Of a stretch of DNA of 9,179 nt, positions 6,045 through 9,179 are shown one piece after another (position 1 is the stretch's first letter; each line of letters opens with the position of its first letter). The notes under the pieces are model-generated. The model had not been told where the DNA came from and searched no databases. It saw only the letters and a program-made list of their open reading frames with translations. The stretch covers positions 1 to 9,179 of the forward strand of contig PLCK01000072.1 in NCBI GenBank assembly GCA_003134755.1. Reading direction: 5' to 3'. A program made the translations under genes and the position numbers. Source of the stretch: Actinomycetota bacterium. Its GTDB lineage: Bacteria > Actinomycetota > Actinomycetes > Acidothermales > Acidothermaceae.

Positions 6045-6491
6045 CTAGGCGGGGGTGACCTCGAGAGCGACCTTCGCTGAGACGTCGCCCTGAATCCGGA
6101 CGACGACCTGGTGGGTGCCGAGGGTCTTGATCGGCGCGCCGAGTTCGACCGTGCGCTTGTCGAGGATCGGGCCGCCGGCCGCCTTCACAGCCGCCACGAC
6201 GTCGGCGACGGTGACCGACCCGAACAGCCGGCCGGCTGAGCCCGCACGGGTCGGCAGCTTGACCGAGAGCGCCTCGAGCTGGGTCTTGATCTCACGGGCG
6301 TGGGCGGTGTCGCGAACCTCGCGAACCTCACGCGCCCGCTTGATCGAGGCGACCTGCTTCTCGGCGCCCTTGGTGGCCCGCATGGCAAATCCTTGCGGCA
6401 CCAGGTAGTTGCGGCCGTAACCGTCTTTGACCTCGACGACGTCGCCGGGTGCGCCGAGCCCGGTCACCTCAGCAGTCAGAATGAGCTTCAT
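6045..6491 (-). CDS. rplI: 50S ribosomal protein L9
   Basis: A 148-residue large-subunit protein that binds 23S rRNA near the L1 stalk and helps keep the reading frame. The N-terminal RNA-binding domain carries the L9 signature at residues 11-40: GLGAPGDVVEVKDGYGRNYL, then VPQGFAMRAT. A long charged connecting helix (about 41-75) follows, then the C-terminal domain with GRLFGSVT (88-95) and DKRTVELGAPIKTLGTH (111-127). Length is normal for the family. The ATG is 15 nt past the rpsR stop, and GAGGGG overlapping that stop serves as ribosome binding site. It is the last gene of the rpsF-ssb-rpsR-rplI operon. Confidence 0.98.
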   Translation of the reverse strand: MKLILTAEVTGLGAPGDVVEVKDGYGRNYLVPQGFAMRATKGAEKQVASIKRAREVREVRDTAHAREIKTQLEALSVKLPTRAGSAGRLFGSVTVADVVAAVKAAGGPILDKRTVELGAPIKTLGTHQVVVRIQGDVSAKVALEVTPA

Positions 6492-6506
6492 TGTCGGCGT
6501 CCCCTC

Positions 6507-6743
6507 TTAGCGCGCAGCGCTGGTGTAGGGCAGCAAGGCGACCTCGCGGCTGTTCTTCACGGCGGTGGCGACATCGCGCTGGTGCTGGGTGCAGTTGCCG
6601 GTGACCCGACGGGCCCGGATCTTGCCGCGATCGGAGATGTACTTCCGCAGCAGGTTGGTGTCCTTGTAGTCGACGTAGGTGACCTTTTCCTTGCAGAACA
6701 CGCAAACCTTCTTCTTCGGCTTGCGCAGGGGAACCTTCGGCAT
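6507..6743 (-). CDS. rpsR: 30S ribosomal protein S18, cysteine-containing (zinc-type) form
   Basis: A 78-residue small-subunit protein that sits on the 30S platform as partner of S6. The core TNLLRKYISDRGKIRARRVTG (29-49) and TQHQRDVATAVKNSREVALL (52-71) are typical S18. Cys14 and Cys17 (CVFC) plus Cys51 mark the zinc-binding 'C+' type; many actinobacteria also carry a cysteine-free copy elsewhere, made under zinc shortage. The start is ATG 6743, with TTGGAG about 7 nt upstream; the frame is open further upstream but that part is not S18-like. A 101-nt gap with a hairpin separates it from ssb. Confidence 0.97.
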   Translation of the reverse strand: MPKVPLRKPKKKVCVFCKEKVTYVDYKDTNLLRKYISDRGKIRARRVTGNCTQHQRDVATAVKNSREVALLPYTSAAR

Positions 6744-6805
6744 CGCGATGCTCCAAGAATGGTTGCGCCCGTTGTGGCTCGCGCCCGGGCAGTCAGTGTG
6801 GGGGA

Positions 6806-6837
6806 GCCGGACGGCGCCCAGCTGGACGGCGTCCGGC
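6806..6837 (-). other. Hairpin in the ssb-rpsR intergenic gap
   Basis: GCCGGACG (6806-6813) and CGTCCGGC (6830-6837) form a perfect 8-bp stem around a 16-nt loop that contains the self-complementary CCAGCTGG. It begins 7 nt past the ssb stop in the direction of transcription. No T run follows, so it is not a canonical terminator; partial attenuation or an RNA processing site between ssb and rpsR is possible. Confidence 0.45.
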
Positions 6838-6844
6838 ACAGCAG

Positions 6845-7327
6845 TTAGAAGGGCGGCTCGTCGGAGAATCCGGCGCCGCCAGCGGGAGCAGTCGACCACG
6901 GGTCGTCGGCAGGTGTTCCGCCACCGCCGCCACCGCCGCCGAAGCCACCGCCAGGACCGCGCGAAGCCTTGTTGACCTTGGCCGTCGCGTTGCGCAAAGA
7001 CGGGCCGACCTCGTCGACCTCGACCTCGAAGACGGTGCGCTTCTCGCCTTCCTTGGTCTCGTACGACCGCTGCTTGAGGCGGCCGGAAACGATGACCCGC
7101 ATGCCCCGCTGGAGCGACTCCGCGACGTTCTCAGCCGCCTGCCGCCAGACGTTGCACGTGAGGAAGAGGCTCTCGCCGTCCTTCCACTCGTTCGTCGCCT
7201 TGTCCATGTACCGTGGGGTCGAAGCGATGCGGAACTTCGCGACGGCCTGACCGCTCGGGGTGAAGCGCAGCTCGGGGTCGTCGACAAGATTGCCGATGAG
7301 CGTGATTGCCGTGTCGCCGGCGGCCAT
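6845..7327 (-). CDS. ssb: Single-stranded DNA-binding protein
   Basis: A 160-residue protein that coats single-stranded DNA in replication, repair and recombination and recruits partners through its tail. The OB-fold covers residues 5-110: ITLIGNLVDDPELRFTPSG, FLTCNVWRQAAENVAESL (55-72), and GMRVIVSGRLKQRSYE (75-90). A glycine-rich flexible linker follows (GGGFGGGGGGGG, 126-137), coded by a GCC/ACC-like repeat read on the other strand. The C-terminus ends in the acidic tip SDEPPF, the known docking peptide for SSB partners. Length is typical of actinobacterial SsbA. The ATG comes 2 nt after the rpsF stop, with GGAGAAG inside the rpsF tail as ribosome binding site, so translation is probably coupled. 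Confidence 0.98.
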   Translation of the reverse strand: MAAGDTAITLIGNLVDDPELRFTPSGQAVAKFRIASTPRYMDKATNEWKDGESLFLTCNVWRQAAENVAESLQRGMRVIVSGRLKQRSYETKEGEKRTVFEVEVDEVGPSLRNATAKVNKASRGPGGGFGGGGGGGGTPADDPWSTAPAGGAGFSDEPPF

Positions 7328-7329
7328 GG

Positions 7330-7620
7330 CTAGTGCTTCTCCGGCCGCATGAGCTTGGTTCGCAGCACCGTCTCGTTCAAGTTGAGCTGCCGATCGAGCT
7401 CCTTGACCGCTGCAGGCTCAGCCACGAGGTCGATGACCGCGTAGATGGCTTCGGCCTTCTTGGAGATCTCGTACGCCAGCCGGCGCCGGCCCCACACGTC
7501 GAGCTTCTCGACCGTGCCGCCGTCTTGGCGCACGACTCCGAGGAACTGCTCAAGGGAGGGGGCGACGGTCTTCTCTTCCACTTCGGGATCGAGAAGCACC
7601 ATCAGTTCGTAACGACGCAT
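7330..7620 (-). CDS. rpsF: 30S ribosomal protein S6
   Basis: A 96-residue platform protein that pairs with S18, whose gene lies two downstream. The start MRRYELMVLLDPEVEE and the middle WGRRRLAYEISKKAEAIYAV (43-62), followed by the RQLNLNETVLRTKLMRPEKH end (77-96), are diagnostic for S6. It lacks the long acidic C-terminal tail of the enterobacterial protein. ATG 7620 is supported by a perfect AAGGAGGT (7631-7638 on the + strand coordinates) 10 nt upstream, which lies mostly in the loop of a small hairpin. First gene of the operon rpsF-ssb-rpsR-rplI. Confidence 0.98.
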   Translation of the reverse strand: MRRYELMVLLDPEVEEKTVAPSLEQFLGVVRQDGGTVEKLDVWGRRRLAYEISKKAEAIYAVIDLVAEPAAVKELDRQLNLNETVLRTKLMRPEKH

Positions 7621-7626
7621 GCGTGC

Positions 7627-7694
7627 ACCGACCTCCTTCGGTCTGGGCGGCCACGGTCGATCCGTGGCAGGAGGGCTCGTTGCGTCGAGCAACG
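7627..7694 (-). promoter_or_regulatory. rpsF operon leader with three short hairpins
   Basis: Read along the - strand, CGTTGC-5 nt-GCAACG (7694-7678) is followed by CCACGG-5 nt-CCGTGG (7667-7651) and then ACCGA-AGGAGG-TCGGT (7642-7627), which presents the Shine-Dalgarno sequence in its loop. In other bacteria the S6:S18 complex binds a leader structure containing a CCG motif and represses its own operon. Whether this leader is such a target is inference; the stems themselves are plain in the sequence. Confidence 0.5.
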
Positions 7695-7698
7695 CGTC

Positions 7699-7704
7699 AC
7701 AGTA
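7699..7704 (-). promoter_or_regulatory. Candidate -10 box of the rpsF operon
   Basis: TACTGT on the - strand fits the actinobacterial TANNNT -10 consensus and lies 5 nt before the first leader hairpin. A poor -35 candidate (TTCGGG) lies 18 bp further upstream. The 297-nt gap between rpsF and nfo holds this site, its leader, the second 72-bp element and the nfo promoter. Confidence 0.35.
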
Positions 7705-7764
7705 CCAAGCCGACGCCCCCGACCCGAAATCAGCTGTGGACGGCGGCCGAGCGGAGCGGGCCGT

Positions 7765-7836
7765 CGGTCGATCACGTAAACGTGATCGCACCCCCCGAAA
7801 AGGGGCGTGCGTGCCTGTCCTCGGGGGGTTGCGCCT
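7765..7836 (-). repeat. 72-bp two-palindrome element, copy B (inverted relative to copy A)
   Basis: Read on the - strand this equals copy A at 62 of 72 positions with no gaps. The 18-bp palindrome is at 7770-7787 and the C/G hairpin arms at 7790-7798 and 7821-7829. The ten differences are in the loop, in one inner stem arm and at the two central bases of the palindrome; the outer arms and both ends are identical. The inner GAGGA/TCCTC pairing of copy A is lost here. It lies between the divergent rpsF and nfo genes, where a terminator would make little sense. A 14-bp piece, GCGCCTGTCCTCGG (7831-7844), nearly repeats 7811-7824. Confidence 0.88.
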
Positions 7837-7904
7837 GTCCTCGGCCCGCCGCGCGCCCAGCTCGGCCGCTCGCCGGTGCCCACAGACTTGTCGGCCGCCG
7901 AGCC

Positions 7905-7910
7905 TAAACT
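7905..7910 (+). promoter_or_regulatory. Candidate -10 box of a leaderless nfo promoter
   Basis: TAAACT fits TANNNT and ends 7 nt before the nfo GTG, which is the distance expected if transcription begins at the start codon itself. No Shine-Dalgarno sequence is present between them. No good -35 box is visible. Confidence 0.5.
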
Positions 7911-7917
7911 GGACGCC

Positions 7918-8697
7918 GTGACTACCCAGTTGCCCAAGATCGGCGCCCATGTCGACCAGGAAGATCCACTAGCCGAGGCGCGCGCCCGCGAGGCCGATCT
8001 GGTCCAGTTCTTTCTCGGCGATCCCCAAGGCTGGAAGGCACCCGAGATTCGCGCCGGTGTCGAAACCCTCAAGTCGGCCACCGTCGACCTCTACATCCAT
8101 TCGCCCTATGTGCTGAATGTGGCGACCACGAACAACCGGATCCGGATCCCGAGCCGCAAGCTGCTCACCGAGCACGCCGACGCTGCGGCCAGCATCGGAG
8201 CCAAGGCATTGATCGTTCACGGCGGCCACGTCCTGAAGGACGACGACCCGCAGGTGGGCATCGACAACTGGCGCAAGACCTTCGAGCGCTGGAGCCCGCC
8301 GCTGCCGATCTACATCGAGAACACCGCGGGCGGCGAGAACGCGATGGCCCGCCACTTCGACCGGCTCGCCATGTTGTGGGACGCCGTCGGCGAGTTCGGT
8401 CCCGGCTTCTGCCTCGACACCTGCCACGCGCACGCGGCAGGCGAAGCCCTGAGCAACGTCGTCGAGCGGGTGAAGGCAATCACCGGCCGCATCGACCTGG
8501 TGCACGCCAACGGCTCGCGTGATCCCTTCGGTTCGGGCGCCGACCGGCACACCAACTTCGAGGACGGCGAGATCGACCCGGCCCTCATCGTCGAGGTCGT
8601 TCGACAGGCGAATGTGCCGGTCGTGTGCGAGACGCCGAACGGGGTGGCCGGCCAGGGCGCAGACATCGCCTACCTGCGCAAGCACCTCAGCGCGTAG
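7918..8697 (+). CDS. nfo: Deoxyribonuclease IV (endonuclease IV, AP endonuclease family 2)
   Basis: A 259-residue base-excision repair enzyme that cuts DNA 5' to abasic sites. It has the TIM-barrel layout of Nfo and all nine expected metal ligands: His61 (YIHSPY), His101 (IVHGGH), Glu134 (IENTAGG), Asp167 and His170 (CLDTCHAH), His196 (LVHANGS), Asp209 and His211 (GADRH), Glu238 (CETPNG). The start KIGAHV, the VQFFLGDPQGWKAP segment and IVHGGHV resemble the mycobacterial End protein as I recall it. Odd point: NGS stands where the family usually has NDS (197-200). GTG 7918 gives a normal N-terminus; the frame is open to 7807, but that part overlaps the repeat element. Divergent from rpsF and convergent with the next gene, so probably transcribed alone. 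Confidence 0.95.
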   Translation: MTTQLPKIGAHVDQEDPLAEARAREADLVQFFLGDPQGWKAPEIRAGVETLKSATVDLYIHSPYVLNVATTNNRIRIPSRKLLTEHADAAASIGAKALIVHGGHVLKDDDPQVGIDNWRKTFERWSPPLPIYIENTAGGENAMARHFDRLAMLWDAVGEFGPGFCLDTCHAHAAGEALSNVVERVKAITGRIDLVHANGSRDPFGSGADRHTNFEDGEIDPALIVEVVRQANVPVVCETPNGVAGQGADIAYLRKHLSA

Positions 8698-8719
8698 GGC
8701 ACCCAGGCAAGCACCTCAG
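8678..8719. repeat. 13-bp direct repeat joining two convergent gene ends
   Basis: GCAAGCACCTCAG occurs at 8678-8690, in the last codons of nfo, and again at 8707-8719, covering the stop of the glycosyltransferase on the other strand. Start-to-start distance is 29 bp. Confidence 0.8.
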
Positions 8720-9179
8720 GCCGGGACGACCTCGTTGTCGTAGGAGTCGTACTCGCGATCGAACACGTCGGGCGCGCCATCAAGCACCCCGCCGGCCGGG
8801 TCGTCGCTGCCGTCCGCGCGCACGATGTCGCGGTGCGGCCGCAAGATGTCGACGATGATGAGGACACAGAACGCCAGCACCGCGACGTCGCGCACACAGA
8901 CCGCAATCGAATACGGCTCGAACTGCAGTCCCTTTCCGGGGCGGCCACTCGGCTCGTCGAGCAGGTACATCCAGATCGCCAGGAAGTAGACGATCTCAGC
9001 AGCCTGCCAAATGATGAACGCCCGCCACCGCGGCCGCGCGAGCACCGCAAGCGGCAGCAACCACAGCACGTATTGCGGTGAGTAGACCTTGTTCAGCACG
9101 AGGAATACGGCCAGCGTCAGAAACATCAGCTGTGGCAGCCGCGGGCGGCGCGGAGCAGCCAACGCCAACCAGCCGATCG
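8716..9179 (-). CDS. GT87-type membrane glycosyltransferase, C-terminal fragment (5' end outside window)
   Basis: The last 153 residues of a multipass membrane protein. The stretch NKVYSPQYVLWLLPLAVLAR followed by PRWRAFIIWQAAE resembles the end of the mycobacterial protein coded next to rpsF (Rv0051 type, GT87 family of polyprenol-phosphate-mannose-dependent mannosyltransferases). About four hydrophobic segments are visible: LMFLTLAVFLVL, YVLWLLPLAVLA, AFIIWQAAEIVYFLAIWMYL and a last one around VCVRDVAVLAFCVLIIVDIL. An acidic, probably cytoplasmic tail (FDREYDSYDNEVVPA) ends it. The catalytic loop lies outside the window, so the family is inferred from the tail and the neighbourhood; donor and acceptor are unknown. 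It faces nfo tail to tail, 18 nt apart, and probably lies upstream of rpsF in the ancestral order, with nfo between them. Confidence 0.72.
   Translation of the reverse strand, partial: IGWLALAAPRRPRLPQLMFLTLAVFLVLNKVYSPQYVLWLLPLAVLARPRWRAFIIWQAAEIVYFLAIWMYLLDEPSGRPGKGLQFEPYSIAVCVRDVAVLAFCVLIIVDILRPHRDIVRADGSDDPAGGVLDGAPDVFDREYDSYDNEVVPA

Noticed and set aside
1990..7764. Composite transposon or island bounded by the two inverted 72-bp copies
   Set aside because: The interior is housekeeping genes (purB, purC, ribosomal operon) with no transposase or integrase and no target-site duplication that I can see.

Overview
The window is GC-rich and densely coded, with GTG as well as ATG starts. It looks like a chromosomal piece of an actinobacterium (Actinomycetota). 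Three points support this. PurB and the AP endonuclease resemble the mycobacterial proteins closely, as far as I can recall those sequences. The gene order rpsF-ssb-rpsR-rplI lies near a GT87-type membrane glycosyltransferase, as in Mycobacterium. The sigma factor belongs to the actinobacterial 'SigE family'. I cannot fix a genus; the gene mix does not look like Streptomyces.

Left part (1-4511), all on the + strand: the 3' end of purD, a SigE-family ECF sigma factor overlapping a membrane-anchored partner by ATGA, then purB and purC. The purine genes catalyse early and late steps of de novo IMP synthesis, and PurB also makes AMP from adenylosuccinate. The sigma/partner pair sits inside this purine cluster and is the most accessory-looking coding element here.

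Middle (4512-5958): an exported beta-propeller protein of the ScyD/ScyE type, behind its own candidate promoter and a leader of about 150 nt. It converges on the ribosomal operon.

Right part (- strand, 7620 down to 6045): rpsF, ssb, rpsR and rplI, coding for S6, SSB, S18 and L9. A leader with three short hairpins precedes rpsF. Divergent from it on the + strand is nfo (endonuclease IV), probably from a leaderless promoter. The window ends in the 3' part of a GT87-like gene on the - strand.

The unusual material is mostly between genes. Two inverted 72-bp copies of a two-palindrome element (1918-1989 and 7765-7836) are 62/72 identical without gaps, and their differences fall only in loops, in one inner stem arm and at the palindrome centre. 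A 56-bp hairpin follows purB, and right after it a GGGCGAGC-based tandem repeat with G-quadruplex potential leads into purC. Three genes (purC, the propeller gene, nfo) have part of their own 3' end repeated just past the stop. I see no transposase, tRNA, rRNA, CRISPR array or clear new multi-gene system; most genes are housekeeping.
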